A DNA stretch of 6,028 bases from Hyphomicrobiales bacterium (GCA_015487985.1 WFOP01000380.1:1-6028); one strand, 5' to 3'. Shown: positions 1 to 4,999, counted from the stretch's first letter. The notes: generated by a model from the letters alone, not told the origin. Translations and numbers: made by a program.

Positions 1-14
1 CATGAAAATACGCT

Positions 15-28
15 TTGAGATATCTCAA
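15..28. promoter_or_regulatory. 14-bp perfect palindrome, possible operator
   Basis: TTGAGATATCTCAA reads the same on both strands, centred between 21 and 22. It lies in the non-coding stretch 154 bases before the first gene. Such symmetry suits a dimeric DNA-binding regulator, but only one copy is visible and the gene to the left is outside the window, so the target is unknown. The rest of 1-181 shows nothing convincing. A TATACAAT sequence at 144-151 could be a -10 for the following gene, but no good -35 accompanies it. Confidence 0.3.
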
Positions 29-181
29 GGACGCCAATCTTTTGCCAAATTAAAGTCCGGGGGTTCATGCGGGAAAGTTTCGGGCGTGGGCCGGTTTGGA
101 TTCGTTTGATTTGTGGTTGTATTCGGGTGGATTTCCGTTGCGCTATACAATCGTAGATCGGTGAATATTGGGGGAAACAGG

Positions 182-649
182 ATGAAAAGACTACTGATTG
201 CCGCCGCGTTTGTGGCGATGCCGGGGGTTGCGATGGCGTGCCCCGAAGTAAATCTGGATGGTACTGAACTGCGATTTGACGGGCAGTCTCTTTATCAGCC
301 GCGTTCATTCAATGTTGTTGCAGGGGGCACGGAGAATATCGCAAAGTGTGGCATTCGCAATTTGACCAGTGGACGACCGGAAGGATTTGTGGCGCGGGCG
401 CCTGATTATGAATTGAATTTTCGCGGGAACGGCTATGAACTGGAATTCAGGGTTGAAAGTGAGTGCGATTCCATTTTGCTGATAAATACGGGTAGCGGAA
501 ACTGGTATTGGGATGATGATGACAATACCGAAAGTGCGCTGGATGCAAAAATTCGGCTGACCCGCGCCTCCGATGGCTGGTATGATATCTGGATCGGCAC
601 TATTGGCCGCGATACCTGCAATGCACGTCTGATCATTGAAACGTTCTAA
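182..649 (+). CDS. Small secreted PPC-like beta-sandwich domain protein
   Basis: The protein has 155 residues when started at ATG 182, which follows GGGGGA (170-175) at normal spacing. An in-frame GTG at 113 would bury the signal peptide, so 182 is preferred. Residues 1-19 form a type I signal peptide (MKR, hydrophobic core, AMA before Cys20). The site is not a proper lipobox because the -3 residue is Ala. The mature part has the pattern I recall from short Rhodobacterales proteins with bacterial pre-peptidase C-terminal-like domains, often mislabelled peptidase S1: a DYELNF strand (75-80), LLIN (99-102), an acidic WYWDDDD turn (108-114) and DIWIGT (135-140). Four cysteines (20, 56, 95, 146) could form two disulfides in the periplasm. 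No protease catalytic triad is visible. The acidic turn may bind calcium (inference). It probably acts outside the cytoplasm; its function is unknown. It converges on rlmB with overlapping stop codons. Confidence 0.8.
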   Translation: MKRLLIAAAFVAMPGVAMACPEVNLDGTELRFDGQSLYQPRSFNVVAGGTENIAKCGIRNLTSGRPEGFVARAPDYELNFRGNGYELEFRVESECDSILLINTGSGNWYWDDDDNTESALDAKIRLTRASDGWYDIWIGTIGRDTCNARLIIETF

Positions 650-1449
650 GGGGTGTTGCCCGTTTTTGGAGACAGGGCAAACATGGCGACCGCTGCGGCG
701 TTGGATACGTTCAGGCTTTTAATGGGGCCGGGCATGTCCAGGCGCAGCATCTGATCGCATAATTGGCGGGTTTTGTGGCGCAGGCCCTTGCCTTCCGCCC
801 CCAGAACAAGCGCAATATTCTGGTCGGATTGTGTTTGGCCCAGGGCCATGTCGGCCTCAGAATCAAGTCCCACACACCAGACGGCCTGTTTTTTCAGGGT
901 CTTGATGGCTTCCCCCAGATTGCCCACTTCAATCATGGGCAGGAAGTCTAGGGCGCCGGAGGCGGATTTGGCCAAGACACCGGTTTCCTGCGGGGCGTGG
1001 CGGTTGGTGGTGATAACGGCGCTGGCACCAAAAGCGCAGGCGGTGCGCAATATTGCCCCCACATTATGGGGGTCGGTAATCTGGTCGAGAATGAGAATCA
1101 GGCGATAATCGCTCAGGCTGGCCAAATCTTTTTTGGGGAGGGGGGAAACCTTGAGCGCAACTCCCTGATGGACGGCCTCGGGGCCGGCAACTTTGTCAAG
1201 TTCGCGTGGGGTCAGCAGTTCGACTCTGGTTTGGCCGAGAAGGGAATCATTGTCCTGTTTAAGCCGTGCCAAAGCGTTTGGTGTTGCCTGAAGCAGGTGC
1301 TTTGTGCGCTCGGGATTAAGCAATGCCGCGCGCACCGTATGCAGCCCATAAAGAACATGGGCGGGGGGGATTGCTGTTTGCGCGCGCCGGGTGTTTGGGG
1401 AAGGCGTTCGCCGATTATTTTTGTGAAATCGTGTGGGTTTTTTGCTCAT
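646..1449 (-). CDS. rlmB: 23S rRNA (guanosine-2'-O-)-methyltransferase RlmB (TrmH/SpoU family)
   Basis: This 267-residue SPOUT-class enzyme transfers a methyl group from S-adenosylmethionine to a ribose 2'-OH; RlmB acts on G2251 (E. coli numbering) in the 23S peptidyl-transferase P loop. Residues 1-28 are a basic, probably disordered tail. Residues 30-105 match the SpoU substrate-binding domain (LYGLHTVRAAL near 33-43). The catalytic SpoU domain holds all three motifs: motif 1 DPHNVGAILRTA (126-137) with Asn129 and Arg135, motif 2 LVLGAEGKGLR (214-224), and motif 3 MPGPIKSLNVSNAAAV (239-254), which forms the trefoil knot cofactor site. Length is normal for the family. The ATG at 1449 has no evident Shine-Dalgarno, and a promoter-like pair lies just upstream. 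The gene diverges from tRNA-Tyr and its stop codon overlaps that of the convergent secreted-protein gene. Another SpoU methyltransferase is possible, but the N-terminal domain and neighbouring tRNAs favour RlmB. Confidence 0.92.
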   Translation of the reverse strand: MSKKPTRFHKNNRRTPSPNTRRAQTAIPPAHVLYGLHTVRAALLNPERTKHLLQATPNALARLKQDNDSLLGQTRVELLTPRELDKVAGPEAVHQGVALKVSPLPKKDLASLSDYRLILILDQITDPHNVGAILRTACAFGASAVITTNRHAPQETGVLAKSASGALDFLPMIEVGNLGEAIKTLKKQAVWCVGLDSEADMALGQTQSDQNIALVLGAEGKGLRHKTRQLCDQMLRLDMPGPIKSLNVSNAAAVAMFALSPKTGNTP

Positions 1450-1458
1450 AGTGGGGCC

Positions 1459-1487
1459 TATAAAGAAGATTGGTGCGATTTGAGCAA
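1459..1487 (-). promoter_or_regulatory. Candidate rlmB promoter
   Basis: On the minus strand TTGCTC (1482-1487) is followed after 17 bases by TTTATA (1459-1464; TTATAG one base further is an alternative). The predicted transcription start, near 1452, would leave almost no 5' leader before the rlmB ATG at 1449. That fits the lack of a Shine-Dalgarno there. Read by eye; match to the sigma-70 consensus is moderate. Confidence 0.35.
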
Positions 1488-1495
1488 GTTAAATG

Positions 1496-1524
1496 TTGAC
1501 AGGACGCATTGCACTTAGCATAAA
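1496..1524 (+). promoter_or_regulatory. Candidate sigma-70 promoter for the tRNA-Tyr/tRNA-Gly unit
   Basis: A perfect TTGACA -35 (1496-1501) is followed after 17 bases by CATAAA (1519-1524). The predicted start near 1531 lies about 60 bases before tRNA-Tyr, leaving a 5' leader to be removed by RNase P. No comparable promoter is visible directly upstream of tRNA-Gly, so this one probably serves both tRNAs. Confidence 0.55.
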
Positions 1525-1589
1525 CCGCCGGACGAAACGTAAATTTGTTTGTTTGCGATCCGTCTCTGGCATCATTTTGGTGATATTGG

Positions 1590-1674
1590 GGAGGGGTGGG
1601 AGAGTGGTTAAATCCATCAGACTGTAAATCTGACCGCTTAGCGTACACTGGTTCGAATCCAGTCCCCTCCACCA
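1590..1674 (+). tRNA. tRNA-Tyr (anticodon GTA)
   Basis: This is an 85-base class II tRNA with an encoded CCA end. The acceptor stem GGAGGGG (1590-1596) pairs fully with CCCCTCC (1664-1670), with discriminator A1671. The anticodon stem TCAGA/TCTGA (1617-1621, 1629-1633) encloses CTGTAAA, giving anticodon GTA at 1624-1626. A 13-base variable arm (1634-1646) folds as CGC/GCG, as expected for bacterial tRNA-Tyr. The T arm is ACTGG/CCAGT around TTCGAAT. It reads UAU and UAC codons. Confidence 0.97.
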
Positions 1675-1692
1675 TTTACTTCGCTCGCGCCT

Positions 1693-1713
1693 GTGTGCCT
1701 GGCACACTGTTTT
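1693..1713 (+). terminator. Short hairpin with T-rich tail between the two tRNAs
   Basis: GTGTGC (1693-1698) pairs perfectly with GCACAC (1702-1707) across a three-base loop, and TGTTTT follows. It could be a weak terminator that reduces read-through into tRNA-Gly, or a processing hairpin in a joint precursor. A second hairpin, GCGGC/GCCGC (1739-1743, 1749-1753) followed by TTT, lies just before tRNA-Gly. No separate tRNA-Gly promoter is evident, so full termination here is unlikely. Confidence 0.3.
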
Positions 1714-1769
1714 GCGGGAGTGGCCGGAAAGTTGGCCGGCGGCGCATTGCCGCTTTGGTCAAAATATAA

Positions 1770-1843
1770 GCGGGTGTAGCTCAATGGTAGAGCAGCAGCC
1801 TTCCAAGCTGAATACGAGGGTTCGATTCCCTTCACCCGCTCCA
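1770..1843 (+). tRNA. tRNA-Gly (anticodon TCC)
   Basis: This 74-base tRNA has an encoded CCA end. The acceptor stem GCGGGTG (1770-1776) pairs with CACCCGC (1833-1839), with discriminator T1840. The anticodon loop CTTCCAA (1800-1806) gives TCC at 1802-1804. The anticodon stem has four Watson-Crick pairs plus a G.A apposition at its top (1795/1811). The T arm GAGGG/CCCTT (one G-T pair) encloses TTCGATT. It reads GGA and GGG codons. It lies 95 bases after tRNA-Tyr and is probably in the same transcript. Confidence 0.96.
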
Positions 1844-1999
1844 ATTTTCTGTCCAAACAGTTGGCACCAGCGCTTGAGGCCAAACCCTTAACTTTTGTAT
1901 TTGTGCTGACGCGGGTGGTTTTGTTCCCTTTATCCGTGCCGCCAGTTGCGGGCGCGAGGTATTCAATATGGTGGACATGAGTTAACTATCGGGCGTATA

Positions 2000-2028
2000 T
2001 TCGAAGTCATTCAGATTCCAAGTATAAC
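2000..2028 (+). promoter_or_regulatory. Candidate ppk2 promoter
   Basis: TATAAC (2023-2028) matches five of six bases of the -10 consensus. A weak -35, TTCGAA (2000-2005), lies 17 bases upstream. The -10 is inside the first copy of the direct repeat; the second copy supplies another TATAAC (2036-2041) without a good -35. A start near 2035 would give a leader of almost 190 bases before the ppk2 ATG. Confidence 0.3.
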
Positions 2029-2043
2029 TCACAAGTATAACTC
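2019..2043. repeat. Tandem direct repeat, two copies of CAAGTATAACTC
   Basis: The 12-mer CAAGTATAACTC occurs at 2019-2030 and again at 2032-2043, separated by one A, so the period is 13. The copies are identical. They lie about 180 bases upstream of ppk2 and each contains the -10-like TATAAC. The period differs from the 11-base spacing of a classical PhoB box, so phosphate control is not supported by this element. It may be an operator for a tandem-binding regulator or a simple slippage duplication. Confidence 0.7.
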
Positions 2044-2222
2044 TTTTGAATTATTTGGCTGTCCGGGTGTGGGTAGTAGTAAATGAATTTGAGCATGAGG
2101 TCCCGGGTTGGTGGTGCTGAATGCTGGAAAACTACGCCGTTCAATGGCGACATGGCCATATATTGCTTCGGGTACTGTTTTGGGGGGAATTGAAAAAACT
2201 ATGCAGGCAGGAGAACATATCC

Positions 2223-3053
2223 ATGGAAGCTAAACCCAGGAAAATGCGCGACCCCAACAAGAAAATAAGCAATTCGCGCTATGAGGCGGAGTTGAGCCGC
2301 TTGCAGATTGAACTGGTCAAAATGCAGGAATGGATCAAGCATAAGGGTTTAAGGGTTGTTGTGATTTTTGAGGGGCGCGATGCTGCAGGAAAGGGGGGGA
2401 CGATCAAGCGGATTACGGAACCCTTGAATCCGCGCATTTGCCGCGTGGTGGCTTTGCCCGCTCCAACGGACCGGGAGCGCGGCCAATGGTATTTTCAACG
2501 GTATGTGGCCCACTTGCCCACCAGGGGGGAGATGGTGATACTGGATCGCTCCTGGTATAATCGGTGCGGTGTCGAGCGGGTTATGGGGTTTTGTACCGAT
2601 GAGGAATATCAGGAGTTTTTGCGCTCTGCGCCCGAGTTCGAGCGGATGCTGGTTCGTTCGGGGATTCAGATTATCAAATACTGGTTTTCCGTTAGTGATG
2701 TCGAGCAGGAACGCCGCTTTCAAAAGCGCCTGAAAACACCAACCAAACGCTGGAAGCTCAGCCCGATGGATCTGGAATCACGCAAGCGCTGGGTGGATTA
2801 TTCGCGGGCAAAGGACGATATGTTTAATCACACGGACATCAAGCAGGCACCGTGGTTTGTGGTCAATTCCGACATCAAAAAGCATGCACGCCTGAATTGC
2901 ATTTCTCATCTTTTGCAGCAAATTCCCTATGAAGACCTGACGCCGGAGCCGATTGTTCTGGAAGAGCGGCCTCCGCAGGAGGGCTATGTGCGCCCGCCTT
3001 TGACGGAGCAGACTTTTGTCCCGGATGTGCACCATCTGGACCATGATGACTGA
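2223..3053 (+). CDS. ppk2: Polyphosphate kinase 2 (PPK2 family, class I type)
   Basis: PPK2 enzymes transfer phosphate between inorganic polyphosphate and nucleotides in the cytoplasm; class I single-domain members mostly turn nucleoside diphosphates into triphosphates. The 276-residue product has the expected single domain. It shows the Walker A loop GRDAAGKGG (51-59), the ALPAPTDRERGQWYFQRY segment (78-94), the Walker B/DRSWYNR motif (108-114) followed by GVERVMGF, and the lid RRFQKRL..P.K.WKLSPMD (164-183). ATG 2223 follows AGGAG (2209-2213) by nine bases. An in-frame ATG at 2121 adds 34 residues unlike the family and has no good ribosome site, so 2223 is chosen. The C-terminal tail (240-276), rich in Pro, Glu and Asp, is probably flexible. 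ADP versus GDP preference cannot be read from the sequence. It stands alone or with the VOC gene 107 bases downstream. Expression may be governed by the repeat-containing upstream region. Confidence 0.93.
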   Translation: MEAKPRKMRDPNKKISNSRYEAELSRLQIELVKMQEWIKHKGLRVVVIFEGRDAAGKGGTIKRITEPLNPRICRVVALPAPTDRERGQWYFQRYVAHLPTRGEMVILDRSWYNRCGVERVMGFCTDEEYQEFLRSAPEFERMLVRSGIQIIKYWFSVSDVEQERRFQKRLKTPTKRWKLSPMDLESRKRWVDYSRAKDDMFNHTDIKQAPWFVVNSDIKKHARLNCISHLLQQIPYEDLTPEPIVLEERPPQEGYVRPPLTEQTFVPDVHHLDHDD

Positions 3054-3160
3054 TCAGATATGGTTTTAGTTCAGGAGAGGTTTTCAGGGTGTCACGTTCA
3101 ACAGTAGAGTGAAAACATTGCTTTAGTATTTTCATCGTTTAGTTTGGGTTTGGGGGAACA

Positions 3161-3550
3161 ATGACAAACGTAAATCTGATTGCAACAGCTGGGGTGCTGG
3201 TCGTTAGCGACTTAAAACGGGCAACGGACTGGTATACCAGACAGCTGGATTTTCGCGCGGCAAAGCTTGACTGGAGCGAAGAGCCGAACTTTTCACTGGT
3301 GGAGCGGGAAGGGGCGGCCATCATGCTGAAGCTGGCAAAGAAAAAGGCGCTGGCCAACCGGCATTTGACGCCCGGGGAGGTGATCTGCGACGTTTTTATC
3401 TGGGTGCGGGATTTGCAAAAAGTTGAGCTGATGCTCAATGTGGCGGGTACGCCGATTTTTTCGGGACCGGTAAAGCGCGCTTATGGTTGCACCGAAATAA
3501 TGGTGGTGGACCCGGACGACTATCTTATCAGCTTTGGTTATTGTCCCTAA
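3161..3550 (+). CDS. VOC superfamily (glyoxalase/bleomycin-resistance fold) protein
   Basis: This 129-residue protein has the paired beta-alpha-beta-beta-beta layout of vicinal oxygen chelate proteins. The first module (about 9-57) begins GVLVVSDLKRATDWYTRQLDF. The second (about 75-126) runs from VICDVFIWVRDLQKVELML to MVVDPDDYLISFGY, with the common DP(D/G) turn at 117-120. The four metal ligands of glyoxalase I seem absent: there is no His in strand one (9-15), and the last strand reads YLISFGY where YLIEL-like sequences carry Glu. It therefore more resembles metal-free, ligand-binding members such as bleomycin-resistance proteins than an active glyoxalase (inference). The start is firm: GGGGGA (3152-3157) lies just before ATG 3161. 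It is predicted cytoplasmic, with no signal peptide. It follows ppk2 in the same direction and converges on the glycoside hydrolase gene across a shared hairpin. Substrate unknown. Confidence 0.82.
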   Translation: MTNVNLIATAGVLVVSDLKRATDWYTRQLDFRAAKLDWSEEPNFSLVEREGAAIMLKLAKKKALANRHLTPGEVICDVFIWVRDLQKVELMLNVAGTPIFSGPVKRAYGCTEIMVVDPDDYLISFGYCP

Positions 3551-3588
3551 AGCTGTTGCGTTCAATCGTATTCACGCAACATGCTTTA
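3548..3588. terminator. Bidirectional terminator shared by convergent VOC and GH genes
   Basis: TAAAGC (3548-3553) pairs with GCTTTA (3583-3588), and TGTTGCGT (3554-3561) with ACGCAACA (3574-3581). Only T3582 bulges, and the loop is 12 bases. The outer foot of each arm is the TAA stop codon of the gene entering from that side. T-runs in the exit direction are short (GCTTTA), so it may be only moderately efficient. The symmetry and location between two convergent stops strongly suggest a terminator in both directions. Confidence 0.7.
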
Positions 3589-4635
3589 AGTGCCGGCCTG
3601 CCAGTTCAGGAAAACCTGAAGGGCGGGCTTGGGGTTTCCATTGGCATCAAACAGGCCTGATCTGGCGTGATAGGCCGAGCCGCCATCGGTGAGCTTGAAA
3701 TAGTAGGCGCGGATAACGGGCAGGGATTTGATGGCGTTGAGATAGGTCACCAGCCGGGTTGCCTGATATTGGGGGTCGGCACGTTCAAATTCGGGACTGG
3801 GGCCGCCAAATTCGGTGATATAAACCGGTTTTGGCGTCAGGCGGCGAAAGATTTGTACGAAATCGGTCCAGAATTTCGGGGTGTCGTACAGGTGCAGGTC
3901 GGCAATGTCATAATTTGCGTTTGTCAAAACCATTTTCACATCGGCCCGGTCCGCGCGGTAACCGGCCGCGTTGCGGACACAAATCTGCTGTTGAAGAAAT
4001 GCGCTCAGGTCATTGTCAACTGTTAGTTGCATGGCGCTGGTATCCAGCGGTTTTTCGTTCAGGCACATTGTTTCGTATAAGAGGGCCCGCGAGGTAATGC
4101 CCCCAAGAACCACGTTCAAATCGGGGCGTGCCTGTTTAACCAGCCGGTAAAACCGGTTCTGATAATCCAGATACAGGGCGGCATTGCCCATAAACTGATG
4201 GTCCCATTCGTTGCCGAATTGAATTGCGTCCAGTTTGTCCCCGACGCGGGCCAGCAACTGGTTCAGATAGGGTTCCATATCGGCCCAGTCCCTGAAAGTG
4301 CACAGTTTGGAGGTACGCGAAGCGCAGGCCCAGTCCGGGCCATTTGCCTGAACAGTGAGAAGGATTTTTACGCCCCGGTCCGCAAGGGCAGCGATGCGGC
4401 TTTCCAGCGGGCGCCAGTTGAACTGTCCGCGCCGGGGCTCGCGGTTTTTCCAGTTTTCAGCAAAACGAATGTGCTGGATTTGAAGTAAATCGAGTTGTTT
4501 CAGGGTGAAGGCGATTTTGGGGGGTGTTTCAACGGGGGGAAATGACACGCCGATTGTTGGCTGGCTGAAACCGGGATTTTGCAGGCTGAGGAAAAAAGCA
4601 AATGCGGCCAAGATCGTCGTGTAGCGGCGGGTCAT
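3586..4635 (-). CDS. Secreted clan GH-A glycoside hydrolase (family unassigned)
   Basis: The 349-residue protein is probably a retaining glycosidase exported through Sec. Residues 1-24 form a signal peptide (MTRRYTT, hydrophobic core, likely cut in GFS-QPTIG). The rest fits a TIM barrel of clan GH-A: LLQIQHIRFAENW (50-62), GQFNW (70-74), an early strand VKILLTV (89-95), proposed acid/base Glu143 in QFGNEWD, His248 in ADLHLYD, and proposed nucleophile Glu275 in VYITEFGG at the end of strand seven. Late Tyr/Phe-rich strand AYYFKLTDGG (310-319) is also typical. It may belong near GH39 or GH5-like cellulase and xylosidase groups; substrate cannot be told. Start at 4635 is preferred: AGGA lies eight bases upstream and a good promoter lies at 4681-4709, downstream of the alternative GTG at 4725. 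The gene points away from tRNA-Trp and ends in a terminator shared with the VOC gene. Confidence 0.82.
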   Translation of the reverse strand: MTRRYTTILAAFAFFLSLQNPGFSQPTIGVSFPPVETPPKIAFTLKQLDLLQIQHIRFAENWKNREPRRGQFNWRPLESRIAALADRGVKILLTVQANGPDWACASRTSKLCTFRDWADMEPYLNQLLARVGDKLDAIQFGNEWDHQFMGNAALYLDYQNRFYRLVKQARPDLNVVLGGITSRALLYETMCLNEKPLDTSAMQLTVDNDLSAFLQQQICVRNAAGYRADRADVKMVLTNANYDIADLHLYDTPKFWTDFVQIFRRLTPKPVYITEFGGPSPEFERADPQYQATRLVTYLNAIKSLPVIRAYYFKLTDGGSAYHARSGLFDANGNPKPALQVFLNWQAGT

Positions 4636-4680
4636 GTCATTGGTCCTGAAACTCAAGTTGTCTTGCGGTGTTTTGGCGTG

Positions 4681-4709
4681 ATCATAGGTGGGCCGGTTTT
4701 GTTTGACAA
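4681..4709 (-). promoter_or_regulatory. Sigma-70-type promoter of the glycoside hydrolase gene
   Basis: On the minus strand TTGTCA (4704-4709) is followed after exactly 17 bases by TATGAT (4681-4686), each five of six to consensus. The predicted start near 4674 gives a leader of about 39 bases to ATG 4635. This excludes the upstream GTG at 4725 as the start for this transcript. Confidence 0.65.
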
Positions 4710-4744
4710 ATGCAGGAATGTTCACTTTGGCACAGGAATAGGTC

Positions 4745-4773
4745 TTGCACTCAAACTCAATTGCAATTAGACC
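4745..4773 (+). promoter_or_regulatory. Candidate promoter of tRNA-Trp
   Basis: TTGCAC (4745-4750) and TAGACC (4768-4773) are 17 bases apart. Transcription would start near 4780, eight bases before the mature tRNA, a usual distance for a tRNA promoter. The -10 resembles that proposed for secE (TAGACA). It lies back to back with the glycoside hydrolase promoter. Confidence 0.5.
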
Positions 4774-4787
4774 CTGTGCGACCTAGT

Positions 4788-4863
4788 AGGGGTGTAGCTC
4801 AGTTGGTAGAGCATCGGTCTCCAAAACCGAGGGTCGTGAGTTCGAGTCTCTCCGCCCCTGCCA
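4788..4863 (+). tRNA. tRNA-Trp (anticodon CCA)
   Basis: This 76-base tRNA has an encoded CCA end. The acceptor stem AGGGGTG (4788-4794) pairs with CGCCCCT (4853-4859) with one T-G pair; the discriminator is G4860, the identity base for bacterial tRNA-Trp. The anticodon stem TCGGT/ACCGA (4814-4818, 4826-4830) encloses CTCCAAA, giving CCA at 4821-4823. The T arm GTGAG/CTCTC has one T.T mismatch (4837/4851). Its place directly before secE and nusG is conserved in many bacteria. Confidence 0.97.
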
Positions 4864-4927
4864 TGGTTCAGAATTTTTCATTTGCCGCGTCGTTGTTTCT
4901 TTCAATCGGCGCCCGATCGGTGTCTGG

Positions 4928-4945
4928 AAAAATTACCGGATTTTT
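4928..4945 (+). terminator. Weak AT-rich hairpin between tRNA-Trp and the secE promoter
   Basis: AAAAAT (4928-4933) pairs with ATTTTT (4940-4945) around TACCGG. It ends in five T's, as in a terminator, but the stem is all A-T. It lies just upstream of the candidate secE promoter, where tRNA-Trp transcription could end. A second small hairpin, ATCGG/CCGAT around CGC (4905-4917), precedes it. Read-through from tRNA-Trp into secE remains possible. Confidence 0.3.
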
Positions 4946-4959
4946 AGGACAATATTGGC

Positions 4960-4988
4960 TTGCTTTTGAGGGGGGAACTCACTAGACA
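4960..4988 (+). promoter_or_regulatory. Candidate promoter of secE-nusG
   Basis: TTGCTT (4960-4965) lies 17 bases before TAGACA (4983-4988). Transcription would start near 4995, leaving a leader of about 100 bases before the secE ATG. That leader contains two overlapping inverted repeats. Confidence 0.45.
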
Positions 4989-4999
4989 GGGCGTAATTC

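Larger units (their letters stand above)
1844..2222. other. Gene-free region between tRNA-Gly and ppk2
   Basis: About 380 bases without a supported gene. The part just after tRNA-Gly (1844-1975) shows only short inverted repeats, such as CTGT/ACAG around CCAA near 1850-1861, and no strong terminator. The right half is more AT-rich and holds AGTTAACT (1980-1987), a tandem direct repeat with -10-like cores (2019-2043), and a ten-codon reading frame (2201-2233) that overlaps the ppk2 start. An open frame continues upstream of the ppk2 start from 2121, but it lacks family similarity. Whether a tRNA or tuf remnant lies here cannot be judged by eye. Confidence 0.6.

Noticed and set aside
2..109. 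Open frame from ATG 2 to TGA 107-109 (35 residues)
   Set aside because: It has no visible upstream signal because it begins at the window edge, and its composition suggests nothing. It could be the tail of a gene to the left, but this cannot be judged.
773..1518. Plus-strand frames opposite rlmB, up to 173 residues
   Set aside because: They are shadows of rlmB, which has all three SpoU motifs; the antisense peptides resemble no family I know and have no start signals.
1590..1843. tRNA genes as attachment sites for an integrated element
   Set aside because: No integrase gene is present and I see no repeated tRNA 3' end downstream, so site-specific integration is not supported.
1415..1883. 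Three overlapping minus-strand reading frames, with peptides such as GTGFEPVYAKRSDLQSD and VKGIEPSYSAWKAAALP
   Set aside because: They are antisense translations of tRNA-Tyr and tRNA-Gly. Peptides of this kind recur in databases as artefacts from tRNA genes.
2121..2222. In-frame N-terminal extension of PPK2 from an upstream ATG
   Set aside because: The added 34 residues do not look like the family, there is no good Shine-Dalgarno, and ATG 2223 has AGGAG at proper spacing.
3032..3067. Weak stem ACCAT/ATGGT followed by TTTT at the end of ppk2
   Set aside because: The stem has only five pairs with a long loop, partly in coding sequence, so it is not convincing as a terminator.
3096..3160. Possible promoter between ppk2 and the VOC gene (TAGTAT near 3124 or TTGCTT near 3118)
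   Set aside because: No -35/-10 pair with acceptable spacing was found. TGAAAA/TTTTCA (near 3110-3135) has a 13-base loop and no T-run.
4710..4985. Plus-strand frame encoding GVAQLVEHRSPKPRVVSSSL
   Set aside because: It is the translation of tRNA-Trp, a familiar spurious protein, with no ribosome site or other support.
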